Assembly (NCBI RefSeq): GCF_000429365.1
Contig: NZ_AUBS01000001.1
Span: 496,001 to 560,000, forward strand
Reading direction: 5' to 3'
Source: Pseudodonghicola xiamenensis DSM 18339
GTDB lineage: Bacteria; Pseudomonadota; Alphaproteobacteria; Rhodobacterales; Rhodobacteraceae
Length of the DNA stretch: 64,000 nucleotides
Below, in pieces: positions 46,786 to 55,386 of this stretch. Position numbers and translations under genes: made by a program. A model generated the notes under the pieces. It was not told the origin of the DNA and did no database searches. It saw only the letters and a list, made by a program, of their open reading frames with translations. Each line of letters begins with the position of its first letter. Within the stretch, counting starts at the first letter, position 1.

Positions 46786-47492
46786 TGAGCATGCTGGAAG
46801 TTACTGATCTTCATGCGTTTTATGGGAAATCTCATATCCTGCAGGGCGTCAATATGCAGATCGAGGAAGGCGAGATCGTTGCCCTTCTGGGCCGCAACGG
46901 CGTTGGCCGATCGACCACCTGCAAGGCCATCATGGGCGAGGTCGAGCCGCGCGGCTCGGTCAAGTTCAAGGGGCAGGAGGTTGCCGGCAAGAAAGCCTAT
47001 GAGATCTCCAAGCTCGGCATTGGCTACGTTCCGGAGAACCGCGATATCTTCAAGGGGCTGACCACACGGCAGAACCTGATGCTGGGGCTGAAGCCCGGGC
47101 AGAAGGACGGTCAGGGACGGTGGAAGATGCAGGACATGTTCGACATGTTCGAAAACCTCGACCGTCGCGCCGATGTCGAGGCGACGGTGATGTCGGGCGG
47201 CGAACAGCAGATGTTGACCATGTGCCGCACTCTGATGGGCGATCCGGATTTCATCATGATCGACGAGCCGACTGAAGGCCTGTCGCCGCAGATGACCCAG
47301 AAGGTGGCAGAGCTGCTGCAGGAGATCGCCCGGCGCGGCATCTCCACGCTGCTGGTGGAACAGAAGCTGTCGATCGCGCTGGATATCGCCCATCGGGTCT
47401 ATGTTATGGGCCACGGCCATGTGGTGTTTGAAGGCACCCCGGCCGAGCTGCGCGAACGCGAGGATGTGCGCAAGGAGTGGCTCGAGGTCTGA
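46785..47492 (+). CDS. ABC importer ATPase, LivF type, with Arg in Walker A
   Basis: A 235-residue ATPase. Walker A reads GRNGVGRSTT near residue 38: the usual lysine is arginine (codon CGA). The signature VMSGGEQQMLTMCRTL, Walker B FIMIDEPTEGLSP and the switch histidine region (LLVEQKLSIAL, where the usual His is Gln-like) follow. Arg at the Walker lysine usually lowers ATP hydrolysis, so the LivG partner may do most of the work. Some LivF homologues are known to me with this substitution, so it may be a subfamily trait. It is the last gene of operon B. Confidence 0.92.
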   Translation: MSMLEVTDLHAFYGKSHILQGVNMQIEEGEIVALLGRNGVGRSTTCKAIMGEVEPRGSVKFKGQEVAGKKAYEISKLGIGYVPENRDIFKGLTTRQNLMLGLKPGQKDGQGRWKMQDMFDMFENLDRRADVEATVMSGGEQQMLTMCRTLMGDPDFIMIDEPTEGLSPQMTQKVAELLQEIARRGISTLLVEQKLSIALDIAHRVYVMGHGHVVFEGTPAELREREDVRKEWLEV

Positions 47493-47508
47493 GCCACCCC
47501 TGAAAGTT

Positions 47509-48111
47509 TCAGGCCTGTCCGGTCAGGGCATATTCCAGATCGGGCAGGCTGTCCTTGCCGAAGAACATCTCCTCTCCGAGGAAAAGGGTCGGCGCCCCGA
47601 AAACGCCGCGGCTGACCGCCTGATCGGTGCCGGCGGTCAGCGCCGCCTTGATCTGCGGATCCGCCATCGCCGCAAGGATTTCGGCCTTGGGCAGGCCTGC
47701 CTCGGTCAGGATATCCTCGATCACCTCGGGCCGGTCGATCTGCTGGCCATGCACCCACATCGCATTGAAGAAGGCGTCGATATAGGTCGTCTCCCAGGGC
47801 TTACCCTGTGCGGCGATGGCGCCGCGCAGCACGGGCAGCGTGTTCAGCGGGAAATAGGGGCTCATGTGATAGGGGATCGCATGACGCGCCACGAAGCGCT
47901 CGATCTCCCGGTTGTGGTGGGCCAGCTTGGCCGGAACGTCACGGAAGGCGATGAAAGGCGGCTGGTTGCCAGTCGCCTTGAAGAGCCCGCCGAGAAAGAT
48001 CGGCCTATAGCGGATCCGCGCCCCGTGCCGCCGTGCCAGATCGGGCAGGACGCGGTGCACCAGATAAGAGTTGTTGCTGACGAAATCATATAGAAATTCT
48101 ATCTCTTGCAT
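47509..48111 (-). CDS. DsbA-fold 2-hydroxychromene-2-carboxylate isomerase-like protein (kappa GST)
   Basis: A 200-residue thioredoxin-fold protein with the all-helical insert of the kappa-GST/HCCA isomerase family. It opens IEFLYDFVSNNSYLVHR, in which SNNSY stands in place of a CxxC (the catalytic Ser position of this family), and ends VFGAPTLFLGEEMFFGKD. Relatives use glutathione to isomerise hydroxychromene carboxylates in naphthalene catabolism, or act on unknown substrates. The ATG at 48111 is the conserved start; the open frame upstream overlaps the GST gene and is rejected. It lies 20 bp downstream of the GST. Confidence 0.88.
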   Translation of the reverse strand: MQEIEFLYDFVSNNSYLVHRVLPDLARRHGARIRYRPIFLGGLFKATGNQPPFIAFRDVPAKLAHHNREIERFVARHAIPYHMSPYFPLNTLPVLRGAIAAQGKPWETTYIDAFFNAMWVHGQQIDRPEVIEDILTEAGLPKAEILAAMADPQIKAALTAGTDQAVSRGVFGAPTLFLGEEMFFGKDSLPDLEYALTGQA

Positions 48112-48131
48112 GACGTTCCTCCCTTCGTTGA

Positions 48132-48740
48132 TCACAGGCGCCAGGCTTTTTGCAACGCCGGACGGGCCAGCAACCGGTCGGCATAGGCGCTGAGATTGGG
48201 CAGGGTCGAGAAATCGAGCTTCAGCATCTCGCGCGAAACGGTGACGGAATGGCCGGTCATGATATCGGCGGCAGAGAAATCGCCGGCCAGATAATCCCGC
48301 CCTTCCATATGCGTCTCGACCGCTGTCAGCATCTGCGACAACAGCTTGATCGCACGTTTGGCGTTGGCTTCGTTGCGGCGCTCGGGCGGCAGCAGGATGG
48401 TTTCCACCACGATGGTGTTGATCGGCGGCATGATCATGCCTTCGCAATAGTGGAACCATTGCAGATATTGGGCGAATTCCTTCGTTCCCACAGTCGGTTG
48501 CAGTCGGCCGTTGCCATGAACCGCCAGCACCCATTGCACGATGGCGCCGCTTTCGAACAGGGTGATATCGCCATCCTCCAGCGCTGGCACCCGGCCCATG
48601 GGGTGGATTTTGCGATAGTCCGGGCTACGCATGTCCGGGCTGCCCAGTTGGAATTTCTCGATCTCATAGGGCAGTCCCAGCTCTTCCAGCAGCCAGGCGA
48701 TCCGCACCGCGCGGGTGTTCTGCGCGTAATAGAGTTTCAT
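48132..48740 (-). CDS. Glutathione S-transferase
   Basis: A 202-residue GST. The thioredoxin-fold N-terminal domain has MKLYYAQNTRAVRIAWLLEE, the cis-proline HPMGRVPALEDG and the glutathione-binding LFESGAIVQWV; the helical C-terminal domain has DYLAGDFSAADIMTG, the conserved N-capping box. The ATG at 48740 follows GAGGGAGAG. It is divergent from the HxlR gene and forms a two-gene operon with the HCCA isomerase-like gene, so both glutathione-linked steps are likely co-expressed. Confidence 0.93.
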   Translation of the reverse strand: MKLYYAQNTRAVRIAWLLEELGLPYEIEKFQLGSPDMRSPDYRKIHPMGRVPALEDGDITLFESGAIVQWVLAVHGNGRLQPTVGTKEFAQYLQWFHYCEGMIMPPINTIVVETILLPPERRNEANAKRAIKLLSQMLTAVETHMEGRDYLAGDFSAADIMTGHSVTVSREMLKLDFSTLPNLSAYADRLLARPALQKAWRL

Positions 48741-48791
48741 TGGTCGTCTCTCCCTCAAGTCCCATGCCGCGGTCGGTTCCGATAGACGAAA

Positions 48792-48821
48792 TTGACAGCG
48801 CTCCATCCTCTCCGATACCGT
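48792..48821 (+). promoter_or_regulatory. Possible promoter of the HxlR-led operon D
   Basis: TTGACA (48792-48797) and TACCGT (48816-48821) are 18 bases apart, 26 bases before the HxlR GTG. The -35 is perfect and the -10 weak, which fits a regulated promoter. Confidence 0.45.
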
Positions 48822-48847
48822 AGCTTCACATTTTGAAGGGAGTCAAC

Positions 48848-49321
48848 GTGGCGCTATCCGATCTGGCCCGAAGCCATTGCCCGGTTTCCCGCGCGATCGA
48901 ACGCGTCGGCGACCCCTGGGTGCTGATGATCCTGCGCGAGGCCTTCCTGGGCACCCGGCGGTTCGACGATTTCCAAAGAACCACCGGTGCATCGCCCCAT
49001 ATCCTCAGCTTGCGGCTGAAACGGATGTGTCAGGACGGTATTCTGGCCCGACATCGCTACAGCCTGAGCCCGCTGCGCCATGAATATTTGTTGACGGACA
49101 AGGGGTTGGAGCTTTGGCCGCTGATCATGGTGCTGCACGGCTGGGGCGAAAAATGGCTGGGTGGGGCCGGGGTGCGGCTGGTGCACATCGCCTGCGGGGC
49201 ACGGTTTGCGCCGCAACTGGTCTGCCCGGGCTGCGGTGCCCCCTTGACGGCGCGGGATGTGCGGGCCGAAATCAGCCCTGAATTTCAAGCTGAACGACAC
49301 CGCCGGACCGAGGGCAACTGA
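48848..49321 (+). CDS. HxlR-family transcriptional regulator with C-terminal Cys pair
   Basis: A 157-residue winged-helix protein. HCPVSRAIERVGDPWVLMIL and TTGASPHILSLRLKRM are the HxlR signature and recognition helix. Unlike short HxlR proteins it continues with a tail containing HIACGARFAPQLVCPGCGAP, which could bind a metal or sense redox state. I choose GTG 48848 because AAGGGAG precedes it at ideal spacing; a TTG at 48833 is also in frame. The stop overlaps the next start (TGATG). It probably regulates operon D and perhaps the divergent GST operon. Confidence 0.88.
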   Translation: MALSDLARSHCPVSRAIERVGDPWVLMILREAFLGTRRFDDFQRTTGASPHILSLRLKRMCQDGILARHRYSLSPLRHEYLLTDKGLELWPLIMVLHGWGEKWLGGAGVRLVHIACGARFAPQLVCPGCGAPLTARDVRAEISPEFQAERHRRTEGN

Positions 49322-50082
49322 TGACCGATACACTCTCTGAACTGATCCTGACCGACCATGGTGAGGGGATCACCGAAATCCGCCTGTCCCGCAGCCCGGT
49401 CAATGCGCTGAGCCCGGGCTTCCTGATGGGGTTTGCCGCGCTTCTTGACCGGCTGGAGGCGGATGAAGACGTGCGCGCCGTGGTGATCTCCAGCGGTTTC
49501 AAGGTGTTCTCCGCCGGGCTCGACCTGAAAGAGGCGCAGGGCTTCGATCTGACCCAGGAGTTTGCGATCGTCGAGGCGCTGAACCTGGGCTTTCTGCGGC
49601 TTTTCACCTTCGCCAAGCCGGTGGTGGTGGCGGTCAACGGGGCGGCGATCGCCGGCGGGCTGTTCTTCGTGCTGGCATCGGACTTCCGCGTGGCGGGCCC
49701 GCGCGCCAGTTTCGGCCTGGCCGAAATCCGCGTTGGCGTCGATTTCCCGGTGGGGCCGATGGAGATCGCCCGCGCCATGCTCGATCCCAATGCGCTGCGC
49801 CGGCTGATGCAGACCGGCCAGCCCATCGCCGTCGATCATGCCCGCGACATCGGCCTTGTCGATGTGTTGGAGGACGGTGGGGATGCGGTGCTGGCACGCG
49901 CGATCGAGGAGGCGCGCAAGCTCGCACAACTGCCGTCGATTGCTTATGCCGCGGTCAAGCGTCAGATCCGCGAACCCGCGGTTGCCGCAATCGAGGCGGC
50001 CATCCTCGAAGACGCAAAGGCACCGCAGGACGGCTGGTTTAATGCGCAGACGCGCGATGCCATGCGGCGTATGATCGGCTGA
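49321..50082 (+). CDS. Enoyl-CoA hydratase/isomerase family protein
   Basis: A 253-residue crotonase-fold protein. The oxyanion-hole segments are FSAGLDLKE and AAIAGGLFFVLASDF. Of the two glutamates of true hydratases, the first is present in FGLAEIRVG, while the place of the second reads GVDFPVG, which is more like 3,2-enoyl-CoA isomerases or other crotonase activities. It is translationally coupled to the HxlR gene. A 159-bp gap follows before the esterase gene. Confidence 0.9.
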   Translation: MTDTLSELILTDHGEGITEIRLSRSPVNALSPGFLMGFAALLDRLEADEDVRAVVISSGFKVFSAGLDLKEAQGFDLTQEFAIVEALNLGFLRLFTFAKPVVVAVNGAAIAGGLFFVLASDFRVAGPRASFGLAEIRVGVDFPVGPMEIARAMLDPNALRRLMQTGQPIAVDHARDIGLVDVLEDGGDAVLARAIEEARKLAQLPSIAYAAVKRQIREPAVAAIEAAILEDAKAPQDGWFNAQTRDAMRRMIG

Positions 50083-50241
50083 AGTGACGTGTCGTCACGT
50101 CGCTTGCGCGAATAGGTCGCGCAGGCGGCTCGACATCCTTCGGGAATCGCAGTCAGATGGCCGGGCGCGGGGGAGGACCCGCGCAGGAAAAGATTGCCTG
50201 GCCGGCAGGGCCGCTGCCGGTATCAAGGGGGGAACTACTTC

Positions 50242-51483
50242 ATGCAAAAGGCAAAACCGCAAGATCGCGGTTTCGATCCGGCCCGTCTGGCGCGTATCGC
50301 CGACTGGATGGACGGCTATGTCACCGACCGGAAATATCCCGGCAGTTCGATCCTGATCGCGCGCGGCGGTGACGAGGTCTATTTCAACGCCACCGGTCAG
50401 CGCAGCGTCGAGCAGGCGCAGCCGTTCACCCGTGACACGCTGGCGCGGATCTATTCGATGACCAAACCGGTCACCTCGGTGGCTCTGATGATGCTGATCG
50501 AACGCGGGCTGTTTTCACTGAGCACTCCGGTGTCCGAGTTCATCCCCGCCTTCAAGGACATGCAGGCGCTGATCCCCGGCGCCACGCGGATCGACCAGAC
50601 CGAACCCAGCAGCGCGCCGACATTGCAGCAGCTTGCCACCCATACCAGCGGCATGAGCTATCCGTTCAACCCGGGCGTTCTGGCCAAGGCGATGGACGAA
50701 CAGGACATCCTGTTCAAACCGCATCGCGGCACTCTGGCCGAAGAGGCTGACAGGGCGGCGGCGCTGCCCCTGTCGTTCCAACCCGGGACGAGCTGGGAAT
50801 ATTCCGTCGGCATCGACATCCTTGGCCGGGTGGTCGAGATCGCTTCGGGCAAGTCGCTGGCGCAGTTCTTCGAAGAGGAGATTTTCGCCCCCCTCGGCAT
50901 GACCGAGACCGGCTTTCGCGTGCCGGAAGGTGCCGGCGATCGCTTTGCCTCGCTCTATACGCCGCTCGTGGGGGACGCGATGGCGCTGAATGCGGCGGAG
51001 GCGGGTGGCGACAGCCTGCGGCTGACCGATCAGGCCGGTAAATCGCCCTTCGAGATCACCACGCTTTATTCCGGCGGCGGCGGTCTTGTCGGCACCATCG
51101 ACGATTACATGAAATTCGCCGAAATGCTCCGCTCCGGCGGGATGGCGGCAGGGGGGCGCATCCTCAGCCCCTCGACGCTTGCCTTCATGATGCGCAATCA
51201 TCTGCCTGGTGATATCGCCTCGATGGGGCAGCCCAGCTTTGCGGAACAGCCGATGGAGGGCATGGGCTTCGGCATCGGCGGTTCTGTGGTTCTTGAACCG
51301 GGGCGAACCGCAGTGCCCAGCAATCCGGGAGATTTCTCCTGGGGCGGCATGGCCTCGACCTTCTTCTGGATCGACCGGGTGCTGGACGTCTCTGTGGTGT
51401 TCTTCACCCAGCTTGCCCCGTCCAGCTCTTACCCGAGCCGCGCCGAACTCAAGGCCCTGCTGCATGGGGCCATCGTTGCATGA
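50242..51483 (+). CDS. Serine hydrolase of the beta-lactamase (class C/EstB) family
   Basis: A 413-residue cytoplasmic protein without a signal peptide. IYSMTKPV is the SxxK motif (Ser72 and Lys75), WEYSVGIDILG carries the catalytic tyrosine, and DFSWGGMASTFFWID is the region that replaces the KTG triad, as in EstB-type esterases and lactonases. In a CoA-acid catabolic operon a lactonase or ester hydrolase is more plausible than a beta-lactamase. The ATG follows GGGGGGAAC. Its end overlaps the next start (ATGA). Confidence 0.9.
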   Translation: MQKAKPQDRGFDPARLARIADWMDGYVTDRKYPGSSILIARGGDEVYFNATGQRSVEQAQPFTRDTLARIYSMTKPVTSVALMMLIERGLFSLSTPVSEFIPAFKDMQALIPGATRIDQTEPSSAPTLQQLATHTSGMSYPFNPGVLAKAMDEQDILFKPHRGTLAEEADRAAALPLSFQPGTSWEYSVGIDILGRVVEIASGKSLAQFFEEEIFAPLGMTETGFRVPEGAGDRFASLYTPLVGDAMALNAAEAGGDSLRLTDQAGKSPFEITTLYSGGGGLVGTIDDYMKFAEMLRSGGMAAGGRILSPSTLAFMMRNHLPGDIASMGQPSFAEQPMEGMGFGIGGSVVLEPGRTAVPSNPGDFSWGGMASTFFWIDRVLDVSVVFFTQLAPSSSYPSRAELKALLHGAIVA

Positions 51484-53462
51484 GCGCGGAACATCCCGTC
51501 CTCTGGACCCCGACCCAAGCCCGCGCCGATGCCACCCGCATGGCGCAGTTCATCCGCTTTCTCGAAGACAAGCACGGCCTGACCTTCGCCGATTATGACG
51601 CGCTGTGGCATTGGAGCGTGACCGATCTGGAAAGCTTCTGGTGGGCGATCTGGGAGTTTTTCGACATTCCCGCCAGCGTGAAGCCCGAAAAGATGCTGGC
51701 CGAGCGCAAGATGCCCGGCGCCGTCTGGGGCCCCGGGGCGCGTCTGAACTTTGCCGAGGCGATGCTGCGCGCCGCCAATGACAAGCCCGATGCCCAGGCG
51801 CTGATCGTCAAGTCCGAGACCTTCCCGAGGAAGGAAATGACCTGGGGAGAGCTGTCCGGTCAGGTCGCCAGCGTCGCCGCGCGTTTTCGTGCGCTGGGGG
51901 TGGGCAAGGGCGACCGCGTGGTCGCCATCCTGCCCAACACCGAACATGCCATCATCGCCTGTCTTGCCGCCACCAGCATCGGTGCCATCTGGTCGCTTTG
52001 CGCCCCCGACATGGGCCATGTCGCGATCCTCGACCGCTTCCGCCAGATCGAACCCAAGCTGATCGTGGCGCAGGACGGCTATGTCCACGCCGGCAAGATG
52101 ATCGACCGGCGCGAGGTGCTGGCCGAGATTTTCGCGGGCCTTCCGACGCTGGAGCATCGGGTGATGCTGCCAGTGGTGGGCGATCTGCCCGAGGGCATGA
52201 TCGGCTGGGACGATCTGACTGGCGATACCGTCGCCCCGATCTATGAACAGGTGGAATTCGACCATCCGCTGTGGATCGTCTATTCCTCGGGCACCACGGG
52301 TAACCCGAAACCCATCGTCCACGGCCATGGCGGCATCATCCTGGAAGGCGTCAAGCAATCGCTGCATCAGGATCTGACCGACAGGGACCGGTTCTGCTGG
52401 CTGACCTCCTCGGGCTGGATCATGTGGAACTCGCAATTGAATGCGCTGGGGCAGGGCGCCACGCTGGCCCTGTTCGACGGGGCGCCGAACCAGCCCGACA
52501 TGCTGGCGCTCTGGCAATATGCGGCGGATGAGAAGCTGACCTATCTCGGGGTCGGCGCCGCCTATATCACCGTTTGCATCAAGGCCGGCATTCGTCCGCG
52601 CGAGGTGCTGGACCTCAGCGCCCTACGGTCGCTCGGCACCACCGGATCACCTTTGACGTCGGACGGCTACGACTGGATTTACGATGCGGTCGATCGCGAT
52701 ATCTGGCTGGCGCCGATCTCGGGCGGGACCGATCTGGCCGGCGCCTTCGTTTGCGGCAACCCGATGCTGCCGGTCCGCGCGGGAGAGATGCAGTGCCGCG
52801 CCCTTGGCAATGCGGTGCGCGCCTATGACGATCAGGGCAATGAGCTGATCGGCGAGGTGGGCGAACTGGTCTGTACCGAACCCTTGCCGTCGATGCCGCT
52901 CTATTTCTGGGGCGACGAGGACGGCGCGCGGCTGCACGATAGTTATTTCGATACCTATCCCGGCATCTGGCGCCATGGCGACTGGATCGAGATCACGCCC
53001 GATGGCGGCGCGGTGATCTATGGCCGGTCAGATGCCACCATCAACCGCAAGGGGCTGCGGCTGGGATCGTCCGAGATCTATCGCGCGGTCGAGGGGCTGG
53101 AGGAGGTTCTGGACTCCATGGTCGTCGATCTCGAGTTCCTGGGCCGCGACAGCTTCATGCCGCTTTTCGTGGTGCTGGCGCCGGGGCAGGGGCTGGACGA
53201 CGCCATGAAAGACAAGATCAACAGCGCGATCCGTAGCGCGATTTCGGCACGGTTCATTCCGAACGAGATCATCCAGGTTGCCGAGATCCCGCGCACCCTG
53301 TCGGGCAAGAAGCTGGAGGTGCCGGTGAAGAAACTGCTGCTGGGGGCCAAGGCCGAAACCGTGGTGAACCGGGATTCCATGGCGAACCCCGACAGTTTCG
53401 ACCCCTTCATCGCCTATGCCGAGGCTCGCACCGCGCAAGATGCAGATCGGGTCGGGTCATGA
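51480..53462 (+). CDS. Acetoacetyl-CoA synthetase-type acyl-CoA ligase
   Basis: A 660-residue adenylate-forming enzyme. The N-terminal WTPTQARADATRMAQFIRF and ARLNFAEAML regions, the P-loop YSSGTTGNPKPIVHG near residue 268, SGGTDLAGAF and the C-terminal GRSDATINRKGLRLG and PRTLSGKKLEVPV (catalytic lysine) follow the acetoacetyl-CoA synthetase family. It activates acetoacetate or another short oxo-acid with ATP and CoA. Here it lies between an esterase and a thioesterase, all coupled by ATGA overlaps, so a pathway-specific oxo-acid is possible. Confidence 0.93.
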   Translation: MSAEHPVLWTPTQARADATRMAQFIRFLEDKHGLTFADYDALWHWSVTDLESFWWAIWEFFDIPASVKPEKMLAERKMPGAVWGPGARLNFAEAMLRAANDKPDAQALIVKSETFPRKEMTWGELSGQVASVAARFRALGVGKGDRVVAILPNTEHAIIACLAATSIGAIWSLCAPDMGHVAILDRFRQIEPKLIVAQDGYVHAGKMIDRREVLAEIFAGLPTLEHRVMLPVVGDLPEGMIGWDDLTGDTVAPIYEQVEFDHPLWIVYSSGTTGNPKPIVHGHGGIILEGVKQSLHQDLTDRDRFCWLTSSGWIMWNSQLNALGQGATLALFDGAPNQPDMLALWQYAADEKLTYLGVGAAYITVCIKAGIRPREVLDLSALRSLGTTGSPLTSDGYDWIYDAVDRDIWLAPISGGTDLAGAFVCGNPMLPVRAGEMQCRALGNAVRAYDDQGNELIGEVGELVCTEPLPSMPLYFWGDEDGARLHDSYFDTYPGIWRHGDWIEITPDGGAVIYGRSDATINRKGLRLGSSEIYRAVEGLEEVLDSMVVDLEFLGRDSFMPLFVVLAPGQGLDDAMKDKINSAIRSAISARFIPNEIIQVAEIPRTLSGKKLEVPVKKLLLGAKAETVVNRDSMANPDSFDPFIAYAEARTAQDADRVGS

Positions 53463-54325
53463 GCGATGTCGCGGCAGAGCTGTTGAACCTTCTCGATATC
53501 GAACAACTCGAGGTCGATCTCTTCCGGGGGATCGGCACCGGTGGTGAGACCTCGAAACGGATCTTTGGCGGCCATGTGATCGCCCAGGCCCTGGCGGCCG
53601 CCTATCGCACCGTGCCCGACCGGCCGTGCCATTCGCTGCATGCCTATTTCATCCGGCCGGGCGATCCTGCGATCCCGGTGATCTATCAGGTCGACCGGGC
53701 CCGCGACGGCGGCAGTTTCACCACCCGGCGGGTGGTGGCGATCCAGCACGGCAAGCAGATCTTCAACATGTCGGCCTCGTTTCAGGTGAGGGAAGAGGGC
53801 TGGGATTATCAGCACGAGATGCCGCAGGTTGCGGGCCCTGAGGGGCTGCTGAACCGCGAAGAGTTCCGCGATCAATGGGTCGACCGGATCCCCGAAAATC
53901 TGCGCAGTGATTTCCAGCGCCCGCGTCCGATTGAGATCCGCGAGGTCGAGCCGCGCGACGTGATTGCGCCGAAGCCCGCCGACGACCGCAATCAGGTCTG
54001 GTTCCGGATGCAGGCCGCTGCCGGCACCAGCGAGGCGATACAGCATTGTCTGCTGGCCTATGCTTCGGACATGTATCTTCTGGGGTCCTCGCTGCGACCG
54101 CATGGGCTGACCTGGTTTACCGGCGATGTGATGACCGCGAGCCTGGATCATTCGATGTGGTTCCATGCGCCGATCCGGCTGGAGGACTGGCATCTTTATT
54201 CGATGGACGCCCCCTTTACCGGCGGCGGACGCGGATTCAACCGGGGCATGATCTATACCCAGGAGGGCAAGCTGGTCGCCAGCGTCGCACAGGAGGGGCT
54301 GATGCGCCCCTATACGCCAAAATGA
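53459..54325 (+). CDS. tesB: Acyl-CoA thioesterase II (TesB type)
   Basis: A 288-residue double-hotdog thioesterase. RIFGGHVIAQALAAAYRTV and SLHAYFIRPGD are the N-terminal hallmarks; the C-terminal half has LDHSMWFHAPIRLEDWHLY and GRGFNRGMIYTQEGKLVAS (nineteen residues, contains the Gln/Thr region of the catalytic set). It hydrolyses acyl-CoA to the free acid and CoA, perhaps to release CoA from dead-end intermediates. The start overlaps the ligase stop and the stop overlaps the amidohydrolase start, both by ATGA. Confidence 0.93.
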   Translation: MSDVAAELLNLLDIEQLEVDLFRGIGTGGETSKRIFGGHVIAQALAAAYRTVPDRPCHSLHAYFIRPGDPAIPVIYQVDRARDGGSFTTRRVVAIQHGKQIFNMSASFQVREEGWDYQHEMPQVAGPEGLLNREEFRDQWVDRIPENLRSDFQRPRPIEIREVEPRDVIAPKPADDRNQVWFRMQAAAGTSEAIQHCLLAYASDMYLLGSSLRPHGLTWFTGDVMTASLDHSMWFHAPIRLEDWHLYSMDAPFTGGGRGFNRGMIYTQEGKLVASVAQEGLMRPYTPK

Positions 54326-55386
54326 CCTGGAGACCGGGCATGGAGCTGCGCGAGGATTGGCTTGCGCAGGTGCAGGAAGAGGTGATCGACCCAGAGCGCG
54401 AAATCGTCGATCCGCATCATCACCTGTGGCAGCGTGGCGGCGCGGGGTACGAACTGGACCAATTGCGCGCCGATACCCAGGCCGGGCACAATGTGGTGCA
54501 GACGGTCTATATCGAATGCCGATCCTATTACGACAAGAGCGGAGAGGAACGCTTCGCCTCGGTGGGCGAAACCAGGCGGGTGGCCGAAATGGCGCGGCAG
54601 ACGGAAGACGACCCGGCGCAGATCTGCGGCATCGTGGCTTTTGCCGATCTGCGCGATCCCGATCTGGATGCGGTGCTGGATGCGCATCTGGCAGCCGGGC
54701 AGGGGTTGGTTAGGGGGATCCGCCATGCCGGCGCCTGCGATCCGGAACCGGATGTCCTGGCGATCCCCGGGCGTGGCGCGCCGGGGCTTTATGCCGATCC
54801 CGATTTTCGTCGCGGTCTGGCGCGGCTGGGTGCCCGCGGGCTGACCTATGACACTTGGCACTATCATCATCAGGCCGATGATTTCCTCGATCTGGTGAAA
54901 GCGGTGCCGGGGACGACAATCATCCTCGATCATTTCGGCACGCCGCTTGGCGTCGGTCGTTTCGCCGGCCAGCGCGAGGCGATCTTTGCAAGGTGGCAAA
55001 AGGATATGGAGGCACTCGCCGCCTGCCCGAATGTCTTCGCCAAGCTGGGCGGTCTGGCGATGCCGGACAATGGCTGGGGCTGGCTTGAGGCCGAGCGGCC
55101 GCCCAGCTCGGACGACTTCGTCGCGGCGCAAGGCGCGTGGTATCAGCACATGATCGGCTGTTTCGGTGCCGATCGTTGCATGTTCGAAAGCAATTTCCCG
55201 GTCGACCGTACCGCGATTTCCTATCCGGTGCTGTGGAACGGGTTCAAGAAGATCGCCGCCGATTACGACGAGGAGGCGCGCGATGCCCTGTTCGCGGGCA
55301 CCGCGCGACGGGTTTATGATTTGCCTTCGACCCGGCCGCCAAAGCGCCGGTTGAGCTTGCGCATGCCGCCGATCCAACGGTCGTAA
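54322..55386 (+). CDS. Amidohydrolase-2 family protein (TIM barrel)
   Basis: A 354-residue metal-dependent hydrolase. IVDPHHHLWQ is the N-terminal metal motif, later histidines lie in YDTWHYHHQADD and ILDHFGTP, and FESNFPVDR contains the catalytic Asp. Relatives include pyrone-dicarboxylate lactonase and other lactone or ring-opening hydrolases. The normal family end is close to ARRVYDL; here the frame continues 19 residues (STRPPKRRL...) and overlaps the last 73 bases of the convergent SDR gene. The tail may be non-functional read-on. Start coupled to tesB by ATGA. Confidence 0.88.
   Translation: MTWRPGMELREDWLAQVQEEVIDPEREIVDPHHHLWQRGGAGYELDQLRADTQAGHNVVQTVYIECRSYYDKSGEERFASVGETRRVAEMARQTEDDPAQICGIVAFADLRDPDLDAVLDAHLAAGQGLVRGIRHAGACDPEPDVLAIPGRGAPGLYADPDFRRGLARLGARGLTYDTWHYHHQADDFLDLVKAVPGTTIILDHFGTPLGVGRFAGQREAIFARWQKDMEALAACPNVFAKLGGLAMPDNGWGWLEAERPPSSDDFVAAQGAWYQHMIGCFGADRCMFESNFPVDRTAISYPVLWNGFKKIAADYDEEARDALFAGTARRVYDLPSTRPPKRRLSLRMPPIQRS

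Noticed and set aside
42003..50153. A shared 13-mer CGGGAATCGCAGT at 42003-42015 and 50141-50153, both between genes
   Set aside because: It has no symmetry, is not found at the other operons, and pairs of identical 13-mers are expected by chance in 64 kb of GC-rich DNA.
50242..51483. Antibiotic-resistance beta-lactamase
   Set aside because: SxxK and Tyr are present, but the KTG motif is replaced, there is no signal peptide, and the gene is coupled to a CoA ligase, so an esterase or lactonase is more likely.
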